Assembly: GCF_014784055.1 (NCBI RefSeq)
Contig: NZ_CP061813.1
Coordinates: 335,501-399,500 of the forward strand
Length of the DNA stretch: 64,000 nt
Direction of reading: 5' to 3'
Origin: Polaribacter haliotis
Lineage (GTDB): Bacteria; Bacteroidota; Bacteroidia; Flavobacteriales; Flavobacteriaceae
The translations under genes were made by a program, and so were the position numbers. The notes beneath the pieces were generated by a model. It was not told the DNA's origin, searched no databases, and worked only from the letters and a program-made list of their open reading frames with translations. Below, in pieces: positions 1 to 8,520 of the stretch (positions are counted from its first letter, which is position 1; each line of letters opens with the position of its first letter).

Positions 1-653
1 TTTGATAATTGAATCGCCAAATTGACTTCATGTGTAGAGATTAAAATTGTTTTAGAAGTTTCTAAGACCAGTTTTTGTAAAAGTGAAAATATTTTTAAAG
101 TATGATGCATATCTAAATGCGCTGTTGGTTCATCTAAAATAATAATTTCGGTGTCTTGCGCCAAAGCTCTAGCAATTAAAACACGTTGCAATTGTCCGTC
201 ACTTAATTCGTAAAAACGATTGTTTTTTAAATGTTCTATCTCTGTTTGTTCAATTGCATAATTCACTTTTTCAATATCCTCATTAGAAAGCTTGTCAATC
301 CAATTTGTGTAAGGTTGTCTTCCAAGTGCAATGAGTTCAAAAACAGTTAATTGGCTTTCTGGTAGACGTTCAGTTAATACCAAGCTTAATTTGGTGGAAA
401 GTTCTCTTTCTGTGTAATTATTTAGGTTTTTGTTTTCTAAAATAACATCACCTGAAATAGGTTTTTGAACTTTAGAAATAGTTCTTAATAAAGTTGATTT
501 TCCAATACCATTTTTACCTAAAACACTAATTAGTTTTCCTTTTTCTATAGACAGATTTACATCAGAAAAAACAATTTTGTTTTGCTTTTTCTGTTGATAA
601 CCAATCGTTAGATTCTCGGTTTTTAGGATGATATTTTTTTCTTTATGTTCGAT
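1..653 (-). CDS. ABC transporter ATP-binding protein, FecE/BtuD type (3' end outside window)
   Basis: ATPase subunit of an iron-siderophore, heme or cobalamin-type importer, acting on the inner face of the inner membrane. Visible in order are Walker A (GKNGIGKST), the signature LSDGQLQRV, Walker B (IIILDEPTAHLD) and the H-loop (STHEVN). The gene runs off the left edge at about residue 217. It follows the FecCD permease on the same strand, 45 bases after the permease stop, so the two form a transporter operon. Oddly, no ATG, GTG or TTG lies in frame between the upstream stop (660-662) and Walker A. The start given is an ATC at 651-653, which would give an N-terminus close to what I expect for the family. 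The substrate cannot be told from sequence. Confidence 0.85.
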   Translation of the reverse strand, partial: MEHKEKNIILKTENLTIGYQQKKQNKIVFSDVNLSIEKGKLISVLGKNGIGKSTLLRTISKVQKPISGDVILENKNLNNYTERELSTKLSLVLTERLPESQLTVFELIALGRQPYTNWIDKLSNEDIEKVNYAIEQTEIEHLKNNRFYELSDGQLQRVLIARALAQDTEIIILDEPTAHLDMHHTLKIFSLLQKLVLETSKTILISTHEVNLAIQLS

Positions 654-698
654 TTTTTTCTAAAATTTGGTTTCAAAGTTTTGCTTTGTTACTTTTTT

Positions 699-1727
699 CT
701 ACACAAATATCTTTTTCTTTCTTATCAACAACCAAATAACAACAGGCGCACCAAAAAGAGATGTAATTGCGTTAATAGGTAGTGTGAATTCACTTGTTGG
801 TAATTGTGCAATTCCGTCGCAAATTAGCAAAATAATTGCGCCTAAAATAGCCACTGCTGGTAATAATGTTTTATGATTAGAGGTAGAAAATAACATTCTT
901 GCAATATGAGGAACAGCCAAGCCAACAAAAGCAATTGGTCCAGAAAAAGCAGTAATTACGCCTGTTAAAAGACTAGTAACTAACAATATTATATTTCTAC
1001 TCTTCTTCACATTTATTCCTAAACTTTTCGCATAATTTTCACCTAATAAAAAACTGTTTAAAGGTTTTATAATTGAAATTGTTCCTAAAATTCCAAGAAA
1101 GTAAATACTGCTAAAAACAAGAATTTCGTTCCAAGAAAGATTTCCTAAGCTTCCAAAACTCCAAAATAAATATTGTTGGATTTGTTCTGCTTCACTAAAA
1201 TAAGCTAAAACACTAATAATTGCACCAGTTAAGCTACCAAACATCAATCCAATAATTAAAATTGACATGGTATTTCGAACTCTGTTTGCAGCAATAATTA
1301 CGGCTGATAAAACCAAAAAAGCTCCCAAACTTGCAGCAATTGGCAAAGACCAATTAGAAACTGAATTTGTAAGGAAAAAGCCACCAAAAAGTGATGATCC
1401 TAAAATTAGCAAAGCCACTCCTAAACTTGCGCCAGAAGAAATTCCTAAAACAAAAGGGCCAGCCAATGGATTTCTAAATAAAGTTTGCATTAACAAACCA
1501 CAAACAGACAAACCAGAACCAACTAAAATTGCAGTAATTGCTTTTGGTAACCTAAAATGCAGAATTATTGTTTGCCAACTTTCCTTGGCAGAAATATCGC
1601 CAATTAAAGTATTAATAATATCTTTAAACGGAATAGAAACAGAGCCCAAACTTACATTCACAAAAAATAAAACTACCAATAAAATTGATAGGATTATAAA
1701 ATGTATTTTGAATGATTTTTGTTCCAT
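699..1727 (-). CDS. FecCD-family ABC transporter permease
   Basis: Membrane permease of a metal-chelate or vitamin B12-type importer, about 342 residues with many hydrophobic segments. The family motif region GPIAFVGLAVPHIARML is present in the C-terminal third, as is the early PLAGPFVLGISSGASLG stretch typical of BtuC/FecD proteins. The frame stays open upstream to a TTG at 1751, but the ATG at 1727 (MEQKSFKIH) is preferred because it directly precedes the first membrane segment. It lies between rdgB and the ATPase gene, all on the minus strand and tightly spaced, so co-transcription is likely. No substrate-binding protein is seen nearby. Confidence 0.88.
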   Translation of the reverse strand: MEQKSFKIHFIILSILLVVLFFVNVSLGSVSIPFKDIINTLIGDISAKESWQTIILHFRLPKAITAILVGSGLSVCGLLMQTLFRNPLAGPFVLGISSGASLGVALLILGSSLFGGFFLTNSVSNWSLPIAASLGAFLVLSAVIIAANRVRNTMSILIIGLMFGSLTGAIISVLAYFSEAEQIQQYLFWSFGSLGNLSWNEILVFSSIYFLGILGTISIIKPLNSFLLGENYAKSLGINVKKSRNIILLVTSLLTGVITAFSGPIAFVGLAVPHIARMLFSTSNHKTLLPAVAILGAIILLICDGIAQLPTSEFTLPINAITSLFGAPVVIWLLIRKKKIFV

Positions 1728-1767
1728 GTATTGATGTCTGGTTGAGCGCAATTGAAATCTTTATAAG

Positions 1768-2349
1768 TTAATCTTTATAATTTGTTAAGAATTCAACCAG
1801 TTTATTAATTGCAATTCCTCTATGAGAAATTTTGTTTTTTTCTTCAGAATTCATTGTGGCGAAAGATTCACTATAACCTTTAGGTTTAAATATTGGGTCG
1901 TAACCAAAACCTTTTTCACCTTGTTTTTCTTTTAGAATTTCACCTTTGCAAATTCCTTCAAATAGAAATTGTTTTCCATTTAAATTTAAACAAACTGCTG
2001 TTCTAAATTGTGCTTTTCTATTTTCTACATTTTTTAATTCTGATAATAATTTTTGCATATTATTTTCAGAATTAGCAGGTTCTCCTGCAAAACGTGCTGA
2101 ATAAACTCCAGGTTTTCCATCTAAACTTTCAACCTCTAAACCAGTATCATCTGCAAAACAGTTATAGCCAAATTTTTTAGTAATATAATCTGCTTTCAAC
2201 TTTGCATTTCCTTCTAAAGTAGTTTCAGTTTCATCAACTTCATCGAAACAATTAATGTCTTTTAAACTTAAGATTTCTATAGAGTTGGAAAGCATTTCCT
2301 GAACTTCTTTTAGTTTATTTAAGTTGTTGGTTGCAAAAACGAGTTTCAT
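1768..2349 (-). CDS. rdgB: RdgB/HAM1 non-canonical purine NTP pyrophosphatase
   Basis: Hydrolyses dITP, XTP and similar deaminated purine nucleotides to monophosphates, keeping them out of DNA and RNA. The N-terminus [16 protein letters not shown] is the classic HAM1 substrate-binding signature. [25 protein letters not shown] and the C-terminal KGFGYDPIF and SHRGIA motifs are all present. The length of 193 residues is normal. The permease gene follows 41 bases after its stop. Confidence 0.96.
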   Translation of the reverse strand: MKLVFATNNLNKLKEVQEMLSNSIEILSLKDINCFDEVDETETTLEGNAKLKADYITKKFGYNCFADDTGLEVESLDGKPGVYSARFAGEPANSENNMQKLLSELKNVENRKAQFRTAVCLNLNGKQFLFEGICKGEILKEKQGEKGFGYDPIFKPKGYSESFATMNSEEKNKISHRGIAINKLVEFLTNYKD

Positions 2350-2492
2350 ATACTATAGTTCAAGGTTTAAAATTTAAGATTCAAAGTTACAAAAGTTAAG
2401 ACACGAATTTCACTAATTTTATAAATCATAATAGATTTTTAAGAGAGATAAGAGTTCCTTCCCTTGGGGAAAGTTAGGATGGGCTTTGGGCT

Positions 2493-2966
2493 TTACTCAT
2501 GATGATAAGGCTCATTCTTTAAAATTGTAAAACCTCTGTAGAGTTGTTCAACAATAAAAAGACGAATCATTTGGTGGGAAAATGTCATTTTAGATAAAGA
2601 TATTTTTCCACTTGCTTTTTTATAAACAGCGTCAGAAAAACCATAAGGTCCACCAATTACTAACACTAATTGTTTAATTCCGGCATTCATTTTTTTCTGA
2701 AGATATTGCGAAAACTCGATAGAAGTAAAGTGTTTTCCTTTATCGTCCAATAAAACCAAAACGTCTGTGTTTTGTAATTTAGATAATATTAAATCTCCTT
2801 CTTTTTCTTTTTGCTGAATTTCACTCAAATTCTTTACATTTTTAATATCCGGAATTATCTCTAATTCGAACTTTATATAATGTTTTAATCGGTTTTGATA
2901 TTCATCAATTAACTGAATTAAATTTTTGTTATCAGTTTTACCAATGGCGAGTAATTTAATTTTCAT
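2493..2966 (-). CDS. rlmH: 23S rRNA (pseudouridine-1915-N3)-methyltransferase RlmH
   Basis: SPOUT-class methyltransferase that methylates pseudouridine 1915 in helix 69 of 23S rRNA. It has 157 residues, the standard length. The SPOUT knot is visible as LVLVIGGPYGFSDAV (SAM-binding loop) and the C-terminal SLSKMTFSHQMIRLFIVEQLYRGFTILKNEPYHH, which is nearly invariant in the family. It is divergent from nadC, with 63 bases between the two starts. Downstream, 2430-2490 carries a degenerate dispersed repeat rather than an obvious terminator. Confidence 0.97.
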   Translation of the reverse strand: MKIKLLAIGKTDNKNLIQLIDEYQNRLKHYIKFELEIIPDIKNVKNLSEIQQKEKEGDLILSKLQNTDVLVLLDDKGKHFTSIEFSQYLQKKMNAGIKQLVLVIGGPYGFSDAVYKKASGKISLSKMTFSHQMIRLFIVEQLYRGFTILKNEPYHHE

Positions 2967-3029
2967 GTCGCAAAATTATGAATTATGAATTACGAATTAC
3001 TATTTTTACATCAGAATTAAAAGATATTT

Positions 3030-3890
3030 ATGATTTCAGAAGCACAATTTCAAAACGAATTAGATCTTATTATAAAAAATGCCATTAGAGAAGATATTGG
3101 CGATGGAGACCATACATCACTTTCTTGTATTCCTGCAGATGCTGAAGGAAAAGCAAAGTTACTCGTAAAAGATGAAGGAATTATAGCCGGTGTTGAATTC
3201 GCTAAACAGGTTTTTTCTTATGTTGATAAAGATTTAAAAGTAGAAACTTTTATAAATGATGGCGAAAAAGTAAAATATGGAGATATTGTTTTTCATGTTT
3301 CAGGGAAATCGCAATCTATTTTAATGGCAGAACGTTTGGTGTTAAATGCAATGCAAAGAATGTCTGCAATTGCAACAAAAACCGCTTTTTTTGCTGATTT
3401 ATTAAAAGGAACAAAAACGAAAGTTTTAGATACCAGAAAAACCACACCAGGAATTAGAGCTTTAGAGAAATGGGCAGTAAAAATTGGTGGTGGAGAAAAC
3501 CACAGATTTGCGTTGTATGATATGGTTATGATTAAAGATAATCACATAGATTTTGCTGGCGGAATTACGCAAGCAATTACCAAAACCAAGAAATATTTAG
3601 CAGAAAAAGGATTAGATATTAAGATAATTGTGGAAGCAAGAAGTTTAGAAGAAATTAAAGAAATTCTTTCTAGTAAAGGTGTTTACAGAATTCTTATTGA
3701 TAATTTTAATTACGAAGACACTAAAAAAGCTGTGGCTTTAATTGGCGATATTTGTTTGACAGAATCTTCTGGAGGAATCAACGAAAAAACGATTAGAAAA
3801 TATGCAGAATGTGGAGTAGATTTTATTTCTTCTGGCGCATTAACACATTCAGTTTATAATTTAGATTTAAGTTTAAAAGCAATAGACTAA
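3030..3890 (+). CDS. nadC: Nicotinate-nucleotide pyrophosphorylase (quinolinate phosphoribosyltransferase)
   Basis: Converts quinolinate and PRPP to nicotinate mononucleotide, CO2 and pyrophosphate in de novo NAD synthesis. The protein has 286 residues, the normal length. Recognisable motifs are EDIGDGDHTS near the N-terminus, ERLVLNAMQRMSAIAT, the DTRKTTPGIRALEKWAVKIGGGENHR active-site region, KDNHIDF, the VEARSLEE block and the C-terminal ESSGGINEKTI...GVDFISSGALTHS. The stop codon overlaps the ATG of the pentapeptide protein (TAATG), so translation is probably coupled. No other NAD-pathway gene is adjacent. Confidence 0.97.
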   Translation: MISEAQFQNELDLIIKNAIREDIGDGDHTSLSCIPADAEGKAKLLVKDEGIIAGVEFAKQVFSYVDKDLKVETFINDGEKVKYGDIVFHVSGKSQSILMAERLVLNAMQRMSAIATKTAFFADLLKGTKTKVLDTRKTTPGIRALEKWAVKIGGGENHRFALYDMVMIKDNHIDFAGGITQAITKTKKYLAEKGLDIKIIVEARSLEEIKEILSSKGVYRILIDNFNYEDTKKAVALIGDICLTESSGGINEKTIRKYAECGVDFISSGALTHSVYNLDLSLKAID

Positions 3891-4462
3891 TGTCTGATGA
3901 TTATTTCGATAGCGAAGAATATTCAAAAATTGATTTTACAAAAACGAAAATCACAAAAGGTGAATACGATAATTGTGTATTTACAAATTGTAACTTCGGA
4001 AACGTTCACGCGTCTAACATTCAGTTTGTAGAATGTGAGTTTATCGATTGTAATTTTAGCAATGCAATTGTAAAACAAACTGCTTTTAAAGATGTAAATT
4101 TTACAAATTGTAAGATGATAGGAGTGAAGTTTAATGAATGTAACCCGTTTTTATTGCAGTTTTCGTTTACAGAATGTCAATTAAACTTTTCGTCTTTTTA
4201 CCAATTAAAAATATCAAATACACGGTTTGAAAAATGTAATTTAGAAGAAGTAGATTTTACAGAAACAATTGCAAATAGTAGCGTTTTTAATAATTGTAAT
4301 TTAAAAAATTCAATTTTTGATAACACTAATTTAGAAAAATCAGATTTTAGAACTTCATTTAATTTTACAATCAATCCAGAAGAAAATCGTTTAAGAGGAG
4401 CAAAGTTTAGTAGAAATACTATTGATGGTTTGTTATCGAAATATAAAATAATAGTAGAATGA
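3890..4462 (+). CDS. Pentapeptide-repeat protein
   Basis: 190-residue protein made almost entirely of A(D/N)LXX-type pentapeptide repeats. They run from about residue 20 to 155 (for example NCVFTNCNFGNVHASNIQF and NCNLKNSIFDNTNLEKSDF), with Phe/Leu at the central position and many Cys. Such repeats fold as a right-handed quadrilateral beta-helix. Some relatives mimic DNA to bind gyrase, but most have no known role, and nothing here shows which applies. The start overlaps the nadC stop and the stop overlaps the next ATG, giving a tight three-gene operon. No signal peptide is seen, so it is probably cytosolic. Confidence 0.85.
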   Translation: MSDDYFDSEEYSKIDFTKTKITKGEYDNCVFTNCNFGNVHASNIQFVECEFIDCNFSNAIVKQTAFKDVNFTNCKMIGVKFNECNPFLLQFSFTECQLNFSSFYQLKISNTRFEKCNLEEVDFTETIANSSVFNNCNLKNSIFDNTNLEKSDFRTSFNFTINPEENRLRGAKFSRNTIDGLLSKYKIIVE

Positions 4463-4938
4463 AAAAAGTAGTTTTATTTGCTGTGTTAATTAGTTTAATT
4501 ATTATCTCTTGCAAAAGAGAAGAAATTAATACGCCTATTATAGTATATTCAATAAATAAGGATACTCCTGAAAGTTATATTTTAAATTCAAAACATGAAT
4601 CAGAATTCATTAATTTTAAATATGCTTCAAGTGAGAATTCAAACTTAAGTTTAGAATTCAATTACGATTTAGATAATGACTTCTTATTAATGGCATCAGA
4701 TACTTTATATAGGATAAAAAGTGTCTATAAACCTAAAGATGTTGAATTTAAAATGTATCAAATTCGTCAAAAAAGAAGTCATATAAGAACTCTTGTTTTT
4801 AATGAGAATTATGGACTTTTAGCGAGTTTAAGTTTTAAATCTCACAAGTTATTTTTAAAAGATTCAATTTCATTTTTAGAAAAAGAAACAATTTTTAAAG
4901 AGTTATTTTTACAATTAAATAAAATTAATATTGAGTAG
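4459..4938 (+). CDS. Hypothetical lipoprotein
   Basis: 159-residue protein that I do not recognise. The N-terminus (MKKVVLFAVLISLIIISC) is a clear lipoprotein signal peptide with the acylated Cys at residue 18. The mature part is polar and lacks known motifs. It overlaps the preceding gene by four bases (ATGA). The export signal implies a periplasmic or outer-membrane anchored location. The link with nadC and the pentapeptide protein is positional only. Confidence 0.7.
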   Translation: MKKVVLFAVLISLIIISCKREEINTPIIVYSINKDTPESYILNSKHESEFINFKYASSENSNLSLEFNYDLDNDFLLMASDTLYRIKSVYKPKDVEFKMYQIRQKRSHIRTLVFNENYGLLASLSFKSHKLFLKDSISFLEKETIFKELFLQLNKINIE

Positions 4939-4979
4939 GTTTCCCATTCTGGGGAAATGTCCAAAGGACAAAAGGACTT
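4939..4979. repeat. Dispersed repeat-like palindrome overlapping an apparent start codon
   Basis: The sequence between the lipoprotein stop and the BrkB gene contains TTTCCCATTCTGGGGAAA followed by TGTCCAAAGGACA, two adjacent inverted repeats. It resembles a short palindromic repeat dispersed in flavobacterial genomes (from memory). An ATG inside it (4957) would add eight residues to the next protein and is probably not a real start. Confidence 0.5.
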
Positions 4980-4980
4980 T

Positions 4981-5925
4981 ATGACAAAAGAAATAGAAGA
5001 CAAACTTGAAAAAATTCCAATAATCGGAATTCTTGTGAAACTCGGAAAAAAAATAAAAATTCCGGGTTTAGAAGGTATGTCATTATATGATGTCTTAGAA
5101 ATGTATTTTATTGGTATTGTTGAAGGCGCTTTAACAACTAGAGCTGGTGGAATTGCTTATAGTTTTTTTATGTCAATTTTTCCTTTTTTACTTTTTGTAC
5201 TTACTTTAATTCCTTTTGTACCCATAGAAGGTGCTCAAGAGGGTTTATTATCTATAATTGCAGATGTTTTACCACCAAAAACTTTTGATGCTGTAGATTC
5301 TGTTTTAATAGATATTATTAAAAACCAATATGGAGGTTTGCTTTCTTTTGGTGTAATTGGATCTATTTTTTTAATGACAAATGGTGTAAACGCCATTTTT
5401 GGCGGATTTGAATACTCTTATCATGTTAAAGTGGTTAGAAATGTTTTTAGATCTTATTTTATTGCAATGTTTGTCTCTTTAGTAATTACTGTTTTTCTAT
5501 TATTAACAGTTATTATCGTTGTTTTCTTCGATTTAATTTTAAAAGATATGGTTTCTTTAAGTTGGATTCAGCACAACATTATTTGGGTGCAATTATTAAG
5601 AGGTTTCATATTTTTAACAATGATTTTCATTACAGTTTCCATGTTATATCACTTTGGAACAAAAGAAGGAAAGCATTCTCGTTTTTTCTCTCCAGGAGCT
5701 GTTTTTACAACAATTTTATCCATTTTAACTTTCTATTTATTTGGTTATTATGTAAATGAATTTGCAAAATATAACGAGCTTTATGGTTCTATAGGTACGC
5801 TTTTAATTTTAATGTTATTCATTTGGTTAAATGCTATTATTCTTCTTTTGGGCTTCGAATTAAATGCGTCTATTTATTCTTTAAGAAGACAAAATAAAAC
5901 CTTTACAACTCCCAAAAAATTATAA
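4981..5925 (+). CDS. YihY/BrkB-family inner-membrane protein
   Basis: Polytopic membrane protein of the YihY/UPF0761 (BrkB-like) family, about 314 residues with some six membrane segments. The conserved opening GALTTRAGGIAYSFFMSIFPFLLFVLTLIPF is the family hallmark, and YYVNEFAKYNELYGSIGTLLILMLFIWLNAIILLLGFELNA closes it. Family function is not settled. I choose the ATG at 4981 (MTKEIEDK) because the upstream ATG at 4957 lies inside a palindromic repeat and would encode only repeat-derived residues. Confidence 0.87.
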   Translation: MTKEIEDKLEKIPIIGILVKLGKKIKIPGLEGMSLYDVLEMYFIGIVEGALTTRAGGIAYSFFMSIFPFLLFVLTLIPFVPIEGAQEGLLSIIADVLPPKTFDAVDSVLIDIIKNQYGGLLSFGVIGSIFLMTNGVNAIFGGFEYSYHVKVVRNVFRSYFIAMFVSLVITVFLLLTVIIVVFFDLILKDMVSLSWIQHNIIWVQLLRGFIFLTMIFITVSMLYHFGTKEGKHSRFFSPGAVFTTILSILTFYLFGYYVNEFAKYNELYGSIGTLLILMLFIWLNAIILLLGFELNASIYSLRRQNKTFTTPKKL

Positions 5926-6028
5926 CTTTTTCACGATATTTGCACGCTCAATTAATAATTTCAAATTATGAATTACCAACGATTATATAAAATCATGGAA
6001 TTCATAATTCATAATTCATAATTTAAAT

Positions 6029-7396
6029 ATGAAACCAAGCATCCCAAAAGGAACCAGAGATTTTTCACCAACAGAAGTTGCTAATCGTACGTATATAATG
6101 AATACGATAAAAACTTCTTTTGAAACATTCGGATTTCAACCAATTGAAACTCCGAGTTTTGAAAATTCATCCACTTTAATGGGTAAATATGGTGATGAAG
6201 GAGATCGTTTGATTTTTAAAATTTTGAATTCAGGAGACTTTCTAAATAAAGCTGATGATAAACTTTTGTCAGAAAAAGATAGCTTAAAAGTAACTTCTCA
6301 AATCTCTGAAAAAGCACTTCGTTACGATTTAACAGTACCTTTTGCAAGATACGTTGTACAACATCAAAATGAAATTACGTTTCCTTTTAAACGTTATCAA
6401 GTGCAACCAGTTTGGCGAGCAGACAGACCACAAAAAGGGCGTTTTAGAGAATTTTTTCAATGTGATGCAGATGTTGTAGGAAGCAAATCTTTATGGCAAG
6501 AAGTAGAATTTATTCAATTGTATGATACTGTTTTTAGTAAGTTAGGTTTAGAAGGAACGACTATCAAAATCAACAATCGAAAAATATTATCTGGAATTGC
6601 AGAAGTTATTGGCGCTCAAGATAAATTAATCGATTTTACAGTTGCTTTAGACAAGTTAGACAAGATTGGGCAAGAGAAAGTCGAACAAGAAATGCTTGAT
6701 AAAGGAATTACTAAAGAAGCAATTCAAAAAGTGCAACCTTTATTTAGTTTTACAGGTTCTAATATCGATAAATTAGCGTCTTTAGAAAAGATGTTGCAAA
6801 CTTCTGAAGAAGGTAAAAAAGGAGTAGAGGAGTTAAGATTTGTAATAAATTCAATTGCTGAATTAGGTTTAAAATCTGCAAATTTAGAAGTAGATGTTAC
6901 CTTGGCAAGAGGTTTAAACTATTATACAGGTGCAATTTTTGAAGTTTCTGCGCCAAAAGGAGTAAAGATGGGTTCTATTGGTGGTGGAGGAAGATATGAC
7001 GATTTAACAGGTATCTTTGGTTTAAAAGATGTTTCTGGAGTTGGAATTTCATTCGGATTGGACAGAATTTATTTAGTTTTAGAGGAGTTAGGTTTGTTTA
7101 AAACTGTCGACTTACCAAAACCAAAAGTATTGTTCGTCAACTTTGGAGAAGATGAAGCGTTGTATTGTATGAAAGCAATTTCTGAATTAAGGAAAAATGA
7201 TGTGAAATCAGAATTATACCCAGATTCAGCAAAAATGAAAAAACAAATGAATTACGCAAATAAGCGTGAAATTGAATTTGTTGTTCTTGTTGGTTCTCAA
7301 GAGATGGAAAAACAAGAGTTTACATTAAAAAATATGGTTTCTGGAGAACAATCTAAATTGTCTTTAAGCGAATTAGTAAATCAATTAAAAGCATAA
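6029..7396 (+). CDS. hisS: Histidyl-tRNA synthetase
   Basis: Class II aminoacyl-tRNA synthetase that charges tRNA-His. It has 455 residues, within the family range. Motif 1 lies in the first 40 residues (PKGTRDFSP, FGFQPIETPSFE). Motif 2 is FKRYQVQPVWRADRPQKGRFREFFQCDAD. The histidine-A motif is LARGLNYYTGAIFEV and motif 3 is GGGGRYDDL...GVGISFGLDRIY, followed by a C-terminal anticodon-binding domain. The upstream gap contains repeated AATTCATAATTCATAATT but no clear promoter. Confidence 0.98.
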   Translation: MKPSIPKGTRDFSPTEVANRTYIMNTIKTSFETFGFQPIETPSFENSSTLMGKYGDEGDRLIFKILNSGDFLNKADDKLLSEKDSLKVTSQISEKALRYDLTVPFARYVVQHQNEITFPFKRYQVQPVWRADRPQKGRFREFFQCDADVVGSKSLWQEVEFIQLYDTVFSKLGLEGTTIKINNRKILSGIAEVIGAQDKLIDFTVALDKLDKIGQEKVEQEMLDKGITKEAIQKVQPLFSFTGSNIDKLASLEKMLQTSEEGKKGVEELRFVINSIAELGLKSANLEVDVTLARGLNYYTGAIFEVSAPKGVKMGSIGGGGRYDDLTGIFGLKDVSGVGISFGLDRIYLVLEELGLFKTVDLPKPKVLFVNFGEDEALYCMKAISELRKNDVKSELYPDSAKMKKQMNYANKREIEFVVLVGSQEMEKQEFTLKNMVSGEQSKLSLSELVNQLKA

Positions 7397-7456
7397 GAAA
7401 TTATAGTTTTATAGTTATAATTGATTCAGAATTAGAAATAATACGTTGCAAACACG

Positions 7457-7464
7457 TAAATTTG
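7457..7464 (+). promoter_or_regulatory. Candidate promoter -7 element for folE
   Basis: TAAATTTG matches the Bacteroidota -7 consensus TAnnTTTG and ends 20 bases before the folE ATG. No convincing -33 TTTG is seen, so this is a partial match. Confidence 0.45.
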
Positions 7465-7484
7465 CACTTTAATAAACGATTGAA

Positions 7485-8171
7485 ATGTTTGAATTGAACA
7501 GCAAAATGAATGACGAAAGAATTGAAGAAATAGGAGAGAACCACTTAGCAACTTCTGCGAAAACTCCATTAAGAGCAGATGCTTTTGCTATTTCTGACGA
7601 AGAAAAAATTAATAAAATCCAAGAAAGTGTAAAAGATATCTTGCACACTTTAGGAATGGATTTAGAAGATGATAGTATACAAGGAACACCAAAAAGAGTT
7701 GCAAAAGCATTTGTAAACGAAATTTTTATGGGGTTGAATCCTGCAAACATGCCAAAAGCATCCACGTTTGATAATAACTACAATTATGGTGAAATGTTGG
7801 TGGAAAAAAACATTGTTGTGTATTCTACATGCGAGCATCATTTATTACCAATTATTGGTAGAGCACATGTTGCTTATATTTCTAATGGAAAAGTAATAGG
7901 GCTTTCTAAAATGAACAGAATTGTGGAGTATTTTGCAAAAAGACCACAAGTACAAGAGCGTTTAACAATGCAAGTTGTACAAGCTATGCAAGAAGCTTTA
8001 GGTACAGATGATGTTGCTTGTGTTATAGATGCAAAACATTTATGTGTAAATTCAAGAGGAATAAAAGATATTGAAAGCTCTACTGTAACATCAGAATTTG
8101 GTGGTAAGTTTAAAGAGAAAGAAACTAAAAAAGAATTTTTACAATATTTACAAATGGAAACTAATTTTTAA
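7485..8171 (+). CDS. folE: GTP cyclohydrolase I
   Basis: Converts GTP to 7,8-dihydroneopterin triphosphate, the first step of folate and pterin synthesis. It has 228 residues. The zinc and active-site motif YSTCEHHLLPIIGRAHVAYI, the KMNRIVEYFAKRPQVQERLTMQ block and the second Cys in HLCVNSRGIKD are all present. A second ATG at 7506 (MNDERIEE) is an alternative start. A strong hairpin terminator follows. Confidence 0.97.
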   Translation: MFELNSKMNDERIEEIGENHLATSAKTPLRADAFAISDEEKINKIQESVKDILHTLGMDLEDDSIQGTPKRVAKAFVNEIFMGLNPANMPKASTFDNNYNYGEMLVEKNIVVYSTCEHHLLPIIGRAHVAYISNGKVIGLSKMNRIVEYFAKRPQVQERLTMQVVQAMQEALGTDDVACVIDAKHLCVNSRGIKDIESSTVTSEFGGKFKEKETKKEFLQYLQMETNF

Positions 8172-8195
8172 AAGTTTCTATTTTTAATCATATTT

Positions 8196-8234
8196 AAAAC
8201 CGTTTTGAGAATTATTTCAAAACGGTTTTTTTTT
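8196..8234 (+). terminator. Rho-independent terminator after folE
   Basis: AAAACCGTTTTGA pairs perfectly with TCAAAACGGTTTT across an 8-base loop and is followed by a T run, 24 bases after the folE stop. Confidence 0.9.
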
Positions 8235-8237
8235 GTG

Positions 8238-8430
8238 TTGTCATCCCTGCGTATTCTAACGAATGTCATTCCTACGTAGGCAGGAATCTATAATTAGCAA
8301 CTAAATCTGCTCTAAACAATTCAACTAAAATAATTACTTCTTTTAAGAATGGGTTTTTGTGTGTTTTGGAAAGTTAGTTTGGATTTCTGCCAGAGTTCAT
8401 CTTGAGCGAATTTGAAAGGCAGGAATGACA
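8238..8430. repeat. REP-like dispersed repeat, two inverted copies
   Basis: The 8172-8520 gap has no gene. Between two terminators it holds GTCATTCCTACGTAGGCAGG near 8265 and an inverted relative, GAAAGGCAGGAATGAC, near 8413, plus a degenerate third copy at 8240. Such GTCATTCCTGC..GGCAGGAAT repeats are common in Bacteroidota intergenic regions (from memory). No coding content is seen. Confidence 0.55.
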
Positions 8431-8433
8431 AAA

Positions 8434-8474
8434 CAAAAAAGTCCGAAATTCTCAAATTAGAAAATTTCGGACTT
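8434..8474 (-). terminator. Rho-independent terminator after secA
   Basis: On the minus strand AAGTCCGAAATT pairs with AATTTCGGACTT and is followed by a T run. It lies about 45 bases past the secA stop. Confidence 0.88.
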
Positions 8475-8520
8475 ATTAATTATTTATGAATTCCTGATTT
8501 AATAGGAATTTGTGAAGCTA

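Noticed and set aside
1267..1734. 155-codon plus-strand frame opposite the FecCD permease
   Set aside because: Antisense of a conserved membrane protein, with Lys/Pro-rich composition typical of shadows.
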